Shown here piece by piece: positions 32,517 to 42,502 of a DNA stretch of 64,000 nt; the stretch's first letter is position 1; each line of letters begins with the position of its first letter. The DNA is taken from positions 1 to 64,000 of the forward strand of contig NZ_NCST01000103.1 in assembly GCF_002088975.1 (NCBI RefSeq), in the 5' to 3' direction. Made by a program: the position numbers and the translations under genes. The notes under the pieces are model-generated. The model was not told where the DNA came from, did not search any database, and saw only the letters and a list, made by a program, of their open reading frames with translations. The DNA comes from Henriciella aquimarina. GTDB taxonomy: Bacteria; Pseudomonadota; Alphaproteobacteria; Caulobacterales; Hyphomonadaceae.

Positions 32517-33314
32517 ATGTCCGTCATCAAACTCGAAAAATCCGGTCCGATCGCGACGCTCACGCTGACGCGCCCGGACATGATGAATGCGCTCGGCCAG
32601 GAAGGCGACGGGCCGTCGGTCGTGGCTGCCTGCGCCGAGATCGAGGCAGATCCGGACATTCGCGTGGCCGTGCTGACGGGGGAAGGTCGGGCCTTCTCGG
32701 CCGGCGGTGATGTGAAGGCGATGCGCGACAAGACGGGCGCCTTCGGCGGCAGCCCGAACGACATCCGCAATGGCTATCGCCGCAACATCCACATGATCGT
32801 GAAGTCGCTCTACAATCTGGAAACCCCGCTCATCGCGGCGGTGAATGGTGCGGCGATCGGGCTCGGCTGTGACGTTGCCTGCATGGCCGATGTGCGGATC
32901 GCGTCCGACAAGGCGAAGTTTGGCGTGACCTTCCTGAAACTGGGGCTCATCCCCGGCGATGGCGGGGCCTGGCTGCTGCCGCGTATCATCGGCAGTTCCC
33001 GCGCCGCCCAGCTGCTCTTCACCGGTGATGTCATCGATGCAGAGAAGGCGAAGGAGTGGGGGCTCGTTTCCGAGGTTGTGCCCGGGGATACGCTGATGGA
33101 TGAGACGATGGCGCTTGCCGAACGCATTGCCGGCCAGCCGCCGCAGGCGCTTCGCCTTGCCAAGACATTGCTGCGCCATGGCCAGAACGCGCCTTATGAT
33201 ACGATCATGGAGCTTTCGGCCGCCTCGCAGGCCCTGATGCATGAGACCGACGACCACATGGAAGGCGTCCAGGCGATCCTGGAAAAGCGCGCCCCGAAAT
33301 TCGACGGCAAGTAA
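32517..33314 (+). CDS. Enoyl-CoA hydratase/isomerase family protein
   Basis: The 265-residue crotonase-fold protein has GEGRAFSAGGDVKAM (oxyanion-hole region), AAVNGAAIGLGCDVACMADV, and the active-site loop FLKLGLIPGDGGAWLLPRIIG. The second catalytic Glu of true hydratases (usually in GxPExxLGxxP) is replaced here by the LIPGDGG sequence, so the reaction may be hydratase or isomerase. It probably acts in beta-oxidation with the acyl-CoA dehydrogenases upstream. Confidence 0.9.
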   Translation: MSVIKLEKSGPIATLTLTRPDMMNALGQEGDGPSVVAACAEIEADPDIRVAVLTGEGRAFSAGGDVKAMRDKTGAFGGSPNDIRNGYRRNIHMIVKSLYNLETPLIAAVNGAAIGLGCDVACMADVRIASDKAKFGVTFLKLGLIPGDGGAWLLPRIIGSSRAAQLLFTGDVIDAEKAKEWGLVSEVVPGDTLMDETMALAERIAGQPPQALRLAKTLLRHGQNAPYDTIMELSAASQALMHETDDHMEGVQAILEKRAPKFDGK

Positions 33315-33439
33315 CACACCGGCCCCACCATCCATAATCTTATTCCAACGACGCCCGCCGTGACGTCATGGCTTGTGCGATGGCCATGGGCGATTATTGT
33401 CATGTGAAATATATTGAGCATCTATTCGGGGAGAAGAGC

Positions 33440-33730
33440 ATGATTGGTGTCGTCGCAAAGCTGAAGGTGGCCGAGGGCAAGAACGCGGAGTTCGAGGAGA
33501 TCGGCAAGGATCTGATGGCCAAGGTGAAAGCCAATGAGGCCGGCACGCTGACCTACCAGCTCTACCAGTCCAAAGCCGACCCGCAGACCTATATCTTCAT
33601 GGAACAGTACGCCAATGAAGACGCGCTCAAGGCGCATGGCGCGACCGATTATTTCAAGGAAGCCGGCGCCAAGCTTGGCGGTTGCCTCGCCGGGCGCCCG
33701 GACATCGAGTATTACGACATCGTGGAATAG
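33440..33730 (+). CDS. ABM-domain (antibiotic biosynthesis monooxygenase-like) protein
   Basis: The 96-residue protein starts at ATG 33440 with GGGGAGAAG upstream. It has the ferredoxin-like ABM fold: MIGVVAKLKVAEGKNAEFEEI, then GTLTYQLYQSKADPQTYIFMEQYANEDALKAH and a final strand PDIEYYDIV. Small stand-alone ABM proteins include quinol monooxygenases and stress proteins, and the substrate is not predictable. The MFS gene follows after 27 bases and may be co-transcribed. Confidence 0.88.
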   Translation: MIGVVAKLKVAEGKNAEFEEIGKDLMAKVKANEAGTLTYQLYQSKADPQTYIFMEQYANEDALKAHGATDYFKEAGAKLGGCLAGRPDIEYYDIVE

Positions 33731-33757
33731 CGAGCAGGCCAGGATGGCCGAGGCTCC

Positions 33758-35194
33758 ATGACCACGCGCAGAACCCCTGGACTGGCAACACGGATTGCCT
33801 TCGGCGTCGGCGGCGCCGCTGAGGGCATAAAGAATAACGGCTTCGATTATTTCCTGCTGTTCTTCTATAGCCAGATCCTCGGGGTTCCCGCCCATCTGGT
33901 AGGGCTGGTCCTTATCCTCGCCCTGATCGTCGATGCGGTATCAGACCCGGTCGTCGGCTACTGGTCGGACAATCTGCGCACACCGTTCGGGCGACGCCAT
34001 CCCTTCATGTATGGTGCGCTGATCCCGGTGGCGGTGGCCTATTTCCTGACCTGGAACCCGCCGGATGGTCTGGCCGGCAGTGCCCTCTTCCCATGGCTTC
34101 TGGCCATGACCATCCTGGTGCGTCTCGGCTTCACCTTCTACGAGGTGCCGAGCACGGCACTCGCCGCGGAGCTGACGCAGGACTATGACGCCCGCACGTC
34201 GCTGATGTCGTTCCGCTACTTCTTCGCCTGGTTCGGCGGGCTGTCGGTCCAGATCCTGCTCTTGTGGTTCCTGTTGCAGGACGATTTCACCAATTTGGCA
34301 GGCTGGAACACCTATGGGCTGATGGCGGCAGGCCTGATCTTCCTGGCCGTGCTGATCTGCGCAGGCGGCACGCATCGGCATATTCCCCACCTCAAGGCAC
34401 CGCCGGCACCGCGTAACCTGACGATCACGAAGATATTCGGCGAGATTGTCGAGACCGTCTCCAACCGCTCCTTCCGGGCGCTTTTCCTGGCGACGCTGTT
34501 CGGGCTTATCGCGACCGGCATTTCCGCAACCCTGAACCAGTACATCAATTCCATCTTCTGGGGATTCAGCCCGAAACAGATCGCCGGGCTGACCATGGGG
34601 GTCTATCTCTCGGCCGTCCTCGCGCTGATCGTGGCGCCTATGGCCGGCAGGCTCTTCGGCAAGAAGAGGGGCGCGATCGGGATTGGCCTGCTGGCTTTTA
34701 CGCTGGCGCCGGCGCCGGTCATCCTGCGCCTGTTCGGCCTGCTGCCGCCCAACGGGACCGAGCTGCTCTACATCATCGTGCTCTGTGTTACCGTCTTCGA
34801 TGTGGCGCTAATCATTGCCTATCAGATGCTCGCCGCGTCCATGGTGGCCGACATTGTCGAGGACAGTGAAATCCAGACCGGTCGCCGCTCGGAAGGGATC
34901 TTCTTTGCCGGGATCAGCTTCATCCGGAAGCTGTCCCAGGGCGCTGGCGTGCTGACCGCTTCGCTGGTCCTGTCGGTTGCCGGGATCGTGGCGGGGGCGG
35001 CCCCGGATCTCGTTGCCGAGGATTCCACGCGCATGCTCGGCATCGGTTATGCCAGTGGCCTGCTCGTCTCATGGACACTGATGCTGGTCTGTATCAGCTT
35101 CTACAGGATCAGCCGGGAAAGCCATGAGGCCAATCTCTCGCAACTGCGGGCCCTTGAAAGTTCTGAGGAAATGGGGCCGGGCAGCAGCCTCTAG
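33758..35194 (+). CDS. MFS transporter of the GPH (glycoside-pentoside-hexuronide:cation) family
   Basis: The 478-residue protein has about 12 helices and GPH hallmarks: the early segment GVGGAAEGIKNNGFDYFLLFFYSQ, then DAVSDPVVGYWSDNLRTPFGRRHPFMYG after helix 2, and DYDARTSLMSFRYFFAWFG. Family members take up sugars or other solutes with Na+ or H+; many Caulobacterales paralogues are of unknown substrate. The C-terminus is a short charged tail. Confidence 0.9.
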   Translation: MTTRRTPGLATRIAFGVGGAAEGIKNNGFDYFLLFFYSQILGVPAHLVGLVLILALIVDAVSDPVVGYWSDNLRTPFGRRHPFMYGALIPVAVAYFLTWNPPDGLAGSALFPWLLAMTILVRLGFTFYEVPSTALAAELTQDYDARTSLMSFRYFFAWFGGLSVQILLLWFLLQDDFTNLAGWNTYGLMAAGLIFLAVLICAGGTHRHIPHLKAPPAPRNLTITKIFGEIVETVSNRSFRALFLATLFGLIATGISATLNQYINSIFWGFSPKQIAGLTMGVYLSAVLALIVAPMAGRLFGKKRGAIGIGLLAFTLAPAPVILRLFGLLPPNGTELLYIIVLCVTVFDVALIIAYQMLAASMVADIVEDSEIQTGRRSEGIFFAGISFIRKLSQGAGVLTASLVLSVAGIVAGAAPDLVAEDSTRMLGIGYASGLLVSWTLMLVCISFYRISRESHEANLSQLRALESSEEMGPGSSL

Positions 35195-35257
35195 CTTTCT
35201 GAATTGTCATGTCCTGCCCGATTGCGCTCATGAGCACGCCGCAATAGAGCCATTTTC

Positions 35258-36742
35258 ATGATGCAATACAACACGATGACCCGACATGTTTCGAAATTGC
35301 TTCTGGCAAGCGTGCTGGCCGTGCTCGCCCTGCTGGCGATTGTCGTAAGCCCGCTCTTCCCGGCAGGGGCCGCAGGCGCTCAGGAGGCCCCGGCAACGAC
35401 GCAGGAGGCCAACTTCTTTACCGGGGAAAAGCGTGTCCCGCGTAGCCAGGCGGAGATCGAGCTGTCCTATGCGCCGCTCGTCAAAGAGGTCTCGCCGTCG
35501 GTGGTCAATGTGTATTCCCGCAAGGTGGTCCGTCAGAGGGCTTCGCCCTTCGCGAACGATCCGGTTTTCCGGCAATTCTTCGGGCAGCCGAGCGAACAGG
35601 TCCAGAACTCGCTGGGCTCCGGTGTCATTGTGTCCGAGGACGGCGTCATCGTGACCAACAATCATGTCGTCAACGGCGCCGATGAACTGCTTGTCGTGCT
35701 GTCGGACCGGCGCGAGTATGAAGCGGAACTCATCCTCGCCGATGAGCGCACGGACTTGGCCGTGCTGCGCATCGATACCGAAGGCGAGCCGCTGCCGACC
35801 ATCGCCTATGCCGATACGCGCGATACCGAGGTCGGCGACATCGTCCTGGCCATCGGCAACCCGTTTGGCGTCGGCCAGACGGTGACGACAGGCATCATCT
35901 CCGCGACCGCGCGTACCGATGTCGGCGTGTCGGACTATTCCTTCTTCCTGCAGACCGATGCGGCGGTGAACCCGGGCAATTCCGGCGGGGCTCTGGTGAA
36001 TACACGCGGCGAGCTGGTCGGCATCAACTCCGCTATCTTCTCCCGCTCCGGCGGTTCTAACGGCATCGGCTTCGCCATCCCGGCGGAAATGGTGAAACGC
36101 GTTGTCGACGCTGCCGTGAATGAAGGCCGGATCGTACGGCCCTGGCTTGGTCTCAAGGCCCAGTCGGTCACCTATGACATCGCCAAGGCGCAAGGGCTCG
36201 ACCGCCCGCTGGGCGTGATGGTCACCGAAGTCTTCGATGACGGCCCCGCCGATGAGGCTGGCCTGAAGCGTGGGGACCTGGTGACCGAGATCGACGGGCG
36301 CGAAGTGTTCGATGAGAAGGGCTTGAAATTCCTCGCCGCGACACGCTCGCCTGGCGAGAGGTCGACGCTCAAGGTGCTGCGCGGCGGCAATTATGAAGAG
36401 GTCGCGGTGACGCTTGCGCCGCCGCCTGGCGCGACCAAGGCCGAGCTGGAACTGCTGGAAGGCAAGAACCCGTTTTCCGGCGCGGAAGTCGCCGAACTCT
36501 CCCCGCGTCTCGCCGAGGAAATGGGACGCGACCCGTTCCAGTCGGGCGTGCTGGTCACGCGCATCCTGCGCCGGGCCTATGCCTGGCAGGTGGTGCGTCC
36601 GGGCGATCTCATCCTGTCGGTGAACGATGCCTCGATCGAAACGCTCAAGGATCTCAAGGAGGCGCTCGAGGCGGACACATCGACCTGGAAAATCGAGATC
36701 GACCGCAATGGCCGCCGCATCAGCGGGACGGTGCGACTCTGA
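35258..36742 (+). CDS. Periplasmic DegP/HtrA (Do family) serine protease
   Basis: The 494-residue protease-chaperone has a signal anchor (about 10-40) and a trypsin-like domain with catalytic His136 (VTNNHVVNGAD), Asp166 (ERTDLAVLR) and Ser242 (NPGNSGGAL). Two PDZ domains follow at about 290-380 and 410-490 (PWLGLKAQSV; GVMVTEVFDDGPADEAGLKRGD; PGDLILSVND). It should degrade or refold damaged envelope proteins. The first of three possible ATG codons is used; ATG 35276 (MTRHVSKLLLASV) would give a more normal signal sequence. Confidence 0.94.
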   Translation: MMQYNTMTRHVSKLLLASVLAVLALLAIVVSPLFPAGAAGAQEAPATTQEANFFTGEKRVPRSQAEIELSYAPLVKEVSPSVVNVYSRKVVRQRASPFANDPVFRQFFGQPSEQVQNSLGSGVIVSEDGVIVTNNHVVNGADELLVVLSDRREYEAELILADERTDLAVLRIDTEGEPLPTIAYADTRDTEVGDIVLAIGNPFGVGQTVTTGIISATARTDVGVSDYSFFLQTDAAVNPGNSGGALVNTRGELVGINSAIFSRSGGSNGIGFAIPAEMVKRVVDAAVNEGRIVRPWLGLKAQSVTYDIAKAQGLDRPLGVMVTEVFDDGPADEAGLKRGDLVTEIDGREVFDEKGLKFLAATRSPGERSTLKVLRGGNYEEVAVTLAPPPGATKAELELLEGKNPFSGAEVAELSPRLAEEMGRDPFQSGVLVTRILRRAYAWQVVRPGDLILSVNDASIETLKDLKEALEADTSTWKIEIDRNGRRISGTVRL

Positions 36743-36753
36743 TTCTCGAACCG

Positions 36754-36775
36754 GCCTCTCGCTATACAGAGAGGC
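36754..36775. other. Perfect hairpin after the DegP-like gene
   Basis: GCCTCTC and GAGAGGC form a 7-bp stem with an 8-base loop, 12 bases after the protease stop. There is no T-run, so it is either a weak terminator or an RNA-stability hairpin. Confidence 0.35.
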
Positions 36776-36818
36776 GGGTGCTAGCGTCCCCGGACGGTTC
36801 TGTCACGGGAGGCTTTCG

Positions 36819-38843
36819 ATGGACATGAGATGGACGATGGCACTGCTTCTGGCCGGGGCGGGCGCGGCTTGTACCACGCAGACACCGGCTGAGAAGGTCA
36901 ATGAGGCGGCCATCACCTCGCCACAGGAAGACATCGACCAGGAGATCGCCGACGCCCCGGCGCCGGTCGACACGGTGGAGCAATACCCGGCCGCCCTGTT
37001 TCATGAGACGACCGGCTACTCGCTGGGCTCGTCTGCCGGCTATGTCTTCTCCGCCGATGATGAAGCGATCCTGGCGTCCACGGATGGGACCGGCATCTTC
37101 AATGCGGTGACGCTGGACGAGGCGGGGACGGTCACGCCGCTCACTCATTCTGACGATCATGCCGTCTATGCCCAATCCTTCTTCCCGGCGGATGACCGCG
37201 TGCTTGTGACCTCCGACAGCGGGGGCGATGAGATCTACCATGTCTACGTCCGCGAGACCGATGGCACGCTGACCGATCTCACGCCCGGCGAGGAGGTGCG
37301 TGCGAGCTTCATCGGCTGGCGCGATGACGGCGAAGTCTTCTATGTCGCCACGAATGAACGCGATCCCCAGACCAATGACCTCTATGCCTACAGCACGGCG
37401 GATTATTCCCGCGAGATGGTCTTCGAGAATGACGGCAAGGAGATTGCCGACGTCTCACCCGACGGGCGCTGGCTGGCACTCACAAAGGAGCGGACCAATG
37501 CCGACTCCAACATCTATCTCGTGGACTTTCTGTCGGATGACCCGGCGCCTGAGCTCATCACCGAGCATGAAGGCGACATTGCCTATGGTGTCTACGATTT
37601 TACCGCAGACAGTGAGACGCTGATCTATGCCACCAATGAATTCGGCGAGTTCAACCAAGCCTGGACGTATAATCTGGCGTCCGGCCAGGAGAACGTTCTG
37701 ATCGAGGCGGACTGGGATGTGTCCTTTGTCTTCGACAGTCCGACCGGGCGCTATCTCGTCTCGGCCATCAACGCCGATGCGGTCACCGAGCTGACCATCA
37801 CGGACGTTGAGACCGGCAAGGCGGTCGAACTGAAGAACATTCCGGATGGTGAGGTCGGACAGGTCCGGTTCAGCCGGGATGAGAGCGAGATTGCTTTTGG
37901 CGTGAACACCGATACCTCGCCCTTCAACCTCTACTGGGCCGACCTGGAGACGGGTGAGGCGAGCAAACTCACCAATGCGCTGCCGGACGCGATCGACGAG
38001 GACGATCTCGTGACCGCCGAGATCGTGCGCTATGAGAGTTTTGACGGGCTGGAGATCCCCGGCGTCTTCTACATGCCGCACCAGGCCTCTGCGGAGAATC
38101 CGGTCCCGGCACTGGTCTGGGTGCATGGCGGGCCCGGCGGACAGAGCACCAAGGGTTATTCCGCCATCATCCAGCACCTGGTGAACCATGGCTATGCCGT
38201 ACTGGCCGCCAATAATCGCGGCTCGTCGGGTTATGGGAAAACCTTCTATCACATGGACGATCGGAACCATGGCGAGAAGGACCTGCAGGACATTGTCTGG
38301 GCACGGAAATATCTCGAAGGCGTCGAGGGCATCAATCCGGACGAAATCGGCATCATCGGTGGGTCCTATGGCGGCTTCATGGTGGCGGCCGCGCTCGCCT
38401 TCGAGCCGGAAGCCTTCGACGTCGGAATCGACATTTTCGGCGTTACCAACTGGGTGCGTACGCTACAGTCCATCCCGCCATGGTGGGGCGCCTTCCGCGA
38501 TGCGCTCTACGACGAGATGGGCGATCCGGAGACCGATCTTGAGCGGCTGAAACGCATTTCGCCGCTCTTCCATGCCGAGAACATCGTGAAGCCTATGCTG
38601 GTCATCCAGGGCGCCAACGATCCGCGCGTGCTGAAGGTCGAGAGCGACGAACTGGTCGAGGCCGCGCGCGAGAATGGGGCGACGGTGGAATATGTCGTCT
38701 TCCCCGATGAGGGCCACGGCTTCCAGAAGCGCGCCAACCGGATCACCGCGTCGGAGGCCTTTGTCTCCTTTCTCGACACCTATCTGAAGGGTGAGCCGAA
38801 ACAGGAGCAGGCCATGACCGGGGACGGTCCGGCTGGAGAGTAG
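36819..38843 (+). CDS. S9 family prolyl-oligopeptidase-like peptidase, exported
   Basis: The start is ATG 36819 with GGGAGG 5 bases upstream, giving 674 residues. A signal sequence ends at a Cys ([10 protein letters not shown]), so it may be a lipoprotein, although the lipobox is atypical. A beta-propeller (about 70-430, repeated [18 protein letters not shown] blades) precedes the alpha/beta hydrolase domain. This has the nucleophile GGSYGGFM, Asp in [17 protein letters not shown] and His in DEGHGFQKR. It should cleave peptides in the periplasm, typical of protein-degrading marine bacteria. Confidence 0.92.
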   Translation: MDMRWTMALLLAGAGAACTTQTPAEKVNEAAITSPQEDIDQEIADAPAPVDTVEQYPAALFHETTGYSLGSSAGYVFSADDEAILASTDGTGIFNAVTLDEAGTVTPLTHSDDHAVYAQSFFPADDRVLVTSDSGGDEIYHVYVRETDGTLTDLTPGEEVRASFIGWRDDGEVFYVATNERDPQTNDLYAYSTADYSREMVFENDGKEIADVSPDGRWLALTKERTNADSNIYLVDFLSDDPAPELITEHEGDIAYGVYDFTADSETLIYATNEFGEFNQAWTYNLASGQENVLIEADWDVSFVFDSPTGRYLVSAINADAVTELTITDVETGKAVELKNIPDGEVGQVRFSRDESEIAFGVNTDTSPFNLYWADLETGEASKLTNALPDAIDEDDLVTAEIVRYESFDGLEIPGVFYMPHQASAENPVPALVWVHGGPGGQSTKGYSAIIQHLVNHGYAVLAANNRGSSGYGKTFYHMDDRNHGEKDLQDIVWARKYLEGVEGINPDEIGIIGGSYGGFMVAAALAFEPEAFDVGIDIFGVTNWVRTLQSIPPWWGAFRDALYDEMGDPETDLERLKRISPLFHAENIVKPMLVIQGANDPRVLKVESDELVEAARENGATVEYVVFPDEGHGFQKRANRITASEAFVSFLDTYLKGEPKQEQAMTGDGPAGE

Positions 38844-38927
38844 AGGCTCTGCCACACTATCCGGCGCGGCATTTCTGCTTGCCTTGCCATCTTATCATGG
38901 CGCCTTTGACCGGCTAGGGATGCCAGG

Positions 38928-40235
38928 ATGAGCGATCTCTTTTCCGCATCGGGCATGGCCGACGAAGCGCCGCGGCCGCTGGCAGACCGGCTGCGCCCGG
39001 CCAGTCTCTCTGAAGTCGTGGGCCAGGACCATCTTCTCGGGCCGGATGGGGCGCTCGGGCGGATGCTGAAGACCGGGCGGCTCTCCTCCATCATCTTCTG
39101 GGGCCCGCCGGGCACGGGCAAGACCACGATTGCGAGGCTGCTGGCCAAGGAGACCGATCTCGAATTCGAGGCGATCAGTGCGGTTTTCTCCGGGGTGAAG
39201 GATCTGCGCGCGGCCTTCGACCGGGCCGAGAACCGGCGCACGACCGGCAAGGGAACGCTGCTCTTTGTCGACGAGATCCATCGCTTCAACCGCGCCCAGC
39301 AGGACGGCTTCCTGCCATTCGTGGAAGCGGGCATCGTGACGCTGGTCGGCGCGACGACGGAGAATCCGAGCTTCGAGATCAATGGCGCGCTTCTCTCGCG
39401 GTGCGCGGTGCTGACGCTGAAGCGGCTGACACCGCAAGCGCTGGAGGAGCTGCTGCAACGCGCGGAAAAGCTGGAAGGCCGCAAGTTGCCGCTGGAAAAC
39501 CGCGCTCGCGAGGCGCTGGTCGATATGGCCGATGGCGACGGGCGCTATATGCTGAACTTGGCCGAGCAGGCCTTTACACTGGCCGACGAGGGCCAGGCGT
39601 TGAGCGCCGAGGAGCTTTCACAGTCGTTGCAGAAGCGGGCGCCGGCCTATGACAAGGATCGCGAGGAGCATTACAACCTCATCTCCGCATTGCATAAGTC
39701 CGTGCGCGGCTCGGACCCGGATGCTGCGCTCTACTGGTTCGCGCGGATGATTACCGGCGGGGAGGACCCGCTTTATCTCGCCCGCCGGCTCGTGCGCATG
39801 GCGAGCGAGGATATCGGGCTCGCCGACCCGACCGCTCTGATGATCGCGTCAGAGGCCGCGCGCACCTATGAGCGCCTTGGCAGCCCGGAAGGTGAACTCG
39901 CGCTGGCCCATGCCGTGGTCCACATGGCGACCGCGCCGAAATCGAATGCGGTCTATGTTGCCTGGAAGGCCGCCCAGCGCGCGGCGAAAGAAACCGGCTC
40001 TCTGATGCCGCCCAAGCACATCCTCAATGCGCCGACAGCATTTATGAAGGAAGAGGGCTATGGCAAGGGCTATGCCTATGATCACGATGCCGAGGAAGGC
40101 TTTTCCGGCCAGAACTATTTCCCGGACGGCATGGACCGCCAGGCTTTCTACCAGCCCAGGGGCGAGGGCCGGGAAGGCCCGATAGCAGAGCGGCTCAAAC
40201 GTTGGGCAGAGCTGCGCAAACAGCGCGGCGGGTGA
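38928..40235 (+). CDS. rarA: Replication-associated recombination protein A (RarA/MgsA)
   Basis: The 435-residue AAA+ ATPase acts at stalled replication forks with SSB. Walker A is WGPPGTGKTTIARLLA and Walker B is LLFVDEIHRFN, with sensor 1 GATTENPSFEIN. The C-terminal tetramerisation part is marked by DPDAALYWFARMITGGEDP and the AYDHDAEEGFSGQNYFPD box. Length and order match RarA of other proteobacteria. Confidence 0.95.
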   Translation: MSDLFSASGMADEAPRPLADRLRPASLSEVVGQDHLLGPDGALGRMLKTGRLSSIIFWGPPGTGKTTIARLLAKETDLEFEAISAVFSGVKDLRAAFDRAENRRTTGKGTLLFVDEIHRFNRAQQDGFLPFVEAGIVTLVGATTENPSFEINGALLSRCAVLTLKRLTPQALEELLQRAEKLEGRKLPLENRAREALVDMADGDGRYMLNLAEQAFTLADEGQALSAEELSQSLQKRAPAYDKDREEHYNLISALHKSVRGSDPDAALYWFARMITGGEDPLYLARRLVRMASEDIGLADPTALMIASEAARTYERLGSPEGELALAHAVVHMATAPKSNAVYVAWKAAQRAAKETGSLMPPKHILNAPTAFMKEEGYGKGYAYDHDAEEGFSGQNYFPDGMDRQAFYQPRGEGREGPIAERLKRWAELRKQRGG

Positions 40236-40306
40236 TCCTGTCGCAATTGCGGTTTGCCTCAGACTCTGCTCGTATCACGCGCAATGGAAATTATGGAGCC
40301 TTCCTC

Positions 40307-41626
40307 ATGAGCTTGCGTCTCTTTTCTGCCGGTCTGCTTGCCGGTGTCTGTCTCACCGGGCTTGCCGCCTGCAATGACTATGCTGGCGAGAGCGGCAGCC
40401 AGATCATGCCGCGGGCGGAGGCGCAGGAAGTGCCGGCCAGTGGTGTGGGCGTGTCTTCCGACGTGGTGAAGCTGCATCAGGGCATGCTGGTGATGGATAC
40501 CCACCTCGATACGCCGGCCTACTTCCACTCAAGTGACTACAACTTCTCGAAGCGCCAGAGCTTCGAGGAAGACGGCACGCATGTCGACCTGCCGCGCATG
40601 AAGGAAGGCGGCCTTGATGGCGGCTTCTGGGTGATCTTCACCCCGCAGGGCCCGCTGGACGAGGCATCTTATCATGCCGCTCGCAACAGCGCCCTCATGC
40701 GCCAGACGGCGATCCGCGAAATGGCGGCGAAATATTCCGACGATGTCGAACTGGCCTTTACCGCCGACGATGCCGAGCGCATTGCCGGCGAGGGCAAGCG
40801 CGTCGTTTTCCAGAGCATGGAGAACTCCTACCCGCTGGGCACCGACGTCTCCCTGCTCGAAACCTTCTATATCGGCGGGCTGCGCATGGTCGGGCCGGTC
40901 CACTTCCGCGATAACCAGTTTGCCGACAGCGCCACCGATGTCTCCGGCGAAAAGTTTGGCGGGCTGTCACCGCTCGGTGAGGAGCTGGTGAAGAAAGCCA
41001 ACGAGCTGGGCATGATCCTCGATGGGTCGCACGCGGCCGACGCCACCGTCTATGACATGATCGAGCTGTCGGAGACGCCGATCATTCTGTCGCATACCGG
41101 TGTCGACGGCATTTATGACCATTACCGCAACATTCCCGACGAGCTTCTTATGGCGGTCGCCGACAGCGGCGGGGTCATCCAGATCAATGCCTATGGCGGC
41201 TATCTCGAAGCGCTTGAGCCGACCCCGGAACGCACCGAAGCGCTCGAAGAGCTCAATGCCCAGTATGGCGATCCGATCAATATGGATGAGGATGCCATGA
41301 ACGCGTATCGCGAAGCCCGCGAGGCGCTGGATGCGGAATTCCCGCCGCCGCGCTCGACCTTCGAGAAATTCATGGAGCACCTTCTCTATGCACTCGACAA
41401 GGTCGGTCCCGACCATGTCGGCATGGGCGCTGACTGGGATGGCGGCGGTGGCGTCGACGGAATGAGCGACATCACCTTCCTGCCGAAGGTCACCGCAGCG
41501 CTTCTGGATGCGGGATACTCCGAAGAGGACATCGCCAAGATCTGGAGCGGCAATATGCTGCGTCTGATGCGCCAGGCCGAAGAGGCCCGGACGTCTGAGC
41601 TGAGCTCCCCGGACGTCCTCAACTAG
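40307..41626 (+). CDS. M19 renal-dipeptidase-family lipoprotein
   Basis: The 439-residue metallopeptidase starts at ATG 40307 with a lipoprotein signal (LTGLAAC as lipobox). Two-zinc ligands are visible: MDTHLDTP (HxD), the bridging Glu in VFQSMENSY, and His residues in MILDGSHAAD and ILSHTGVDG; the active-site Asp is in GMGADWDGG. M19 enzymes hydrolyse dipeptides, including D-amino-acid ones. A strong terminator follows at 41640. Confidence 0.93.
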   Translation: MSLRLFSAGLLAGVCLTGLAACNDYAGESGSQIMPRAEAQEVPASGVGVSSDVVKLHQGMLVMDTHLDTPAYFHSSDYNFSKRQSFEEDGTHVDLPRMKEGGLDGGFWVIFTPQGPLDEASYHAARNSALMRQTAIREMAAKYSDDVELAFTADDAERIAGEGKRVVFQSMENSYPLGTDVSLLETFYIGGLRMVGPVHFRDNQFADSATDVSGEKFGGLSPLGEELVKKANELGMILDGSHAADATVYDMIELSETPIILSHTGVDGIYDHYRNIPDELLMAVADSGGVIQINAYGGYLEALEPTPERTEALEELNAQYGDPINMDEDAMNAYREAREALDAEFPPPRSTFEKFMEHLLYALDKVGPDHVGMGADWDGGGGVDGMSDITFLPKVTAALLDAGYSEEDIAKIWSGNMLRLMRQAEEARTSELSSPDVLN

Positions 41627-41639
41627 GACCGGACAAAAA

Positions 41640-41675
41640 GAGAGCGGGCCCGCGAGCCCGCTCTCCAGTCTTTTA
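41640..41675. terminator. Strong terminator, probably bidirectional
   Basis: GAGAGCGGGC (41640-41649) pairs with GCCCGCTCTC (41656-41665) around CCGCGA. CTTTTATT follows on the plus strand and an A-run (CAAAAA) precedes, so it can serve both the dipeptidase and the convergent dienelactone hydrolase gene. Confidence 0.85.
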
Positions 41676-41693
41676 TTCTGCGTACGCCCTAGC

Positions 41694-42401
41694 TTAGCTG
41701 TACAGCTCGCCGAGGAAATCCTTCAGGGCCGCCAGCGAACGGCGTTCGGCATCCGGATTGTAGACCGTGCCGAAGTCCGGGTCGTTGGCGTTCGGATTCG
41801 TGAAAGCGTGCATCGTGCCGCCATAGGCGTGGAGCTGCCAGTCGGCGCCGGCGGCATCCATTTCCTTGGTGAAGGCCATGACATCTTCCGGCTTGGCCAT
41901 CGGATCGTCCCAGCCATGCAGGACAAGCGTCTTGACGTTGGTGGACTTGCCATCGGTATTGCCCGGTGCGCCGAGCAGGCCGTGGAAGGAGGCGACGCCC
42001 TGAACTTCCATGCTCGTGCGGGCCATGTCGAGAACGCAGAGCCCGCCGAAGCAGAAGCCGATCGCTGCCGCCTTGTCGCAGCCGGATTCGGTGCGGGCGG
42101 CTTCGAGGCTGAGCTTCAGGCGGTTCTGGAGTTCCTCGCGGTTCGAGACCAGCGGCTCGATCAGGGCCTGGCACTCTTCCTTCGTCTCGCCGCGCTTGCC
42201 CTTGCCGAAGACATCGACAGCAAAGCCGGCATAGCCCCACTCGGCCATAAGCTTGGCTTTCTCATGGTCGAACTCACCTTGTCCGCCCCAGGCGTGGACG
42301 ATCACGACAACCGCTTTCGGCTTCCCCTCCGGCATGGCGAGAAAACCTTCATAGGTCTGGCCGCCAGCTTCATATTCGAGCGATTTCGTTGATATAGCCA
42401 T
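41694..42401 (-). CDS. Dienelactone hydrolase family protein
   Basis: The 235-residue alpha/beta hydrolase (ATG 42401, MAISTKSLEYEAGG) has the nucleophile Cys in IGFCFGGLCVLD, Asp in LVLHGWDDPMAKPED and His in GGTMHAFTNPNAND, the Cys-Asp-His triad of dienelactone hydrolases. The oxyanion strand VVVIVHAWGG is present. Members cleave lactones in chlorocatechol breakdown or related esters. No ring-cleavage genes are adjacent, so the substrate is open. Confidence 0.92.
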   Translation of the reverse strand: MAISTKSLEYEAGGQTYEGFLAMPEGKPKAVVVIVHAWGGQGEFDHEKAKLMAEWGYAGFAVDVFGKGKRGETKEECQALIEPLVSNREELQNRLKLSLEAARTESGCDKAAAIGFCFGGLCVLDMARTSMEVQGVASFHGLLGAPGNTDGKSTNVKTLVLHGWDDPMAKPEDVMAFTKEMDAAGADWQLHAYGGTMHAFTNPNANDPDFGTVYNPDAERRSLAALKDFLGELYS

Positions 42402-42502
42402 GGGATGATATCTCCTTTGTCCTGCTGTCCACACTTAGAGGCCTGAGGGCCTGACGGCCAGCCCTTGCCGGAACCCGCAGACTGGTTTCTTGTTCTGAAA
42501 CA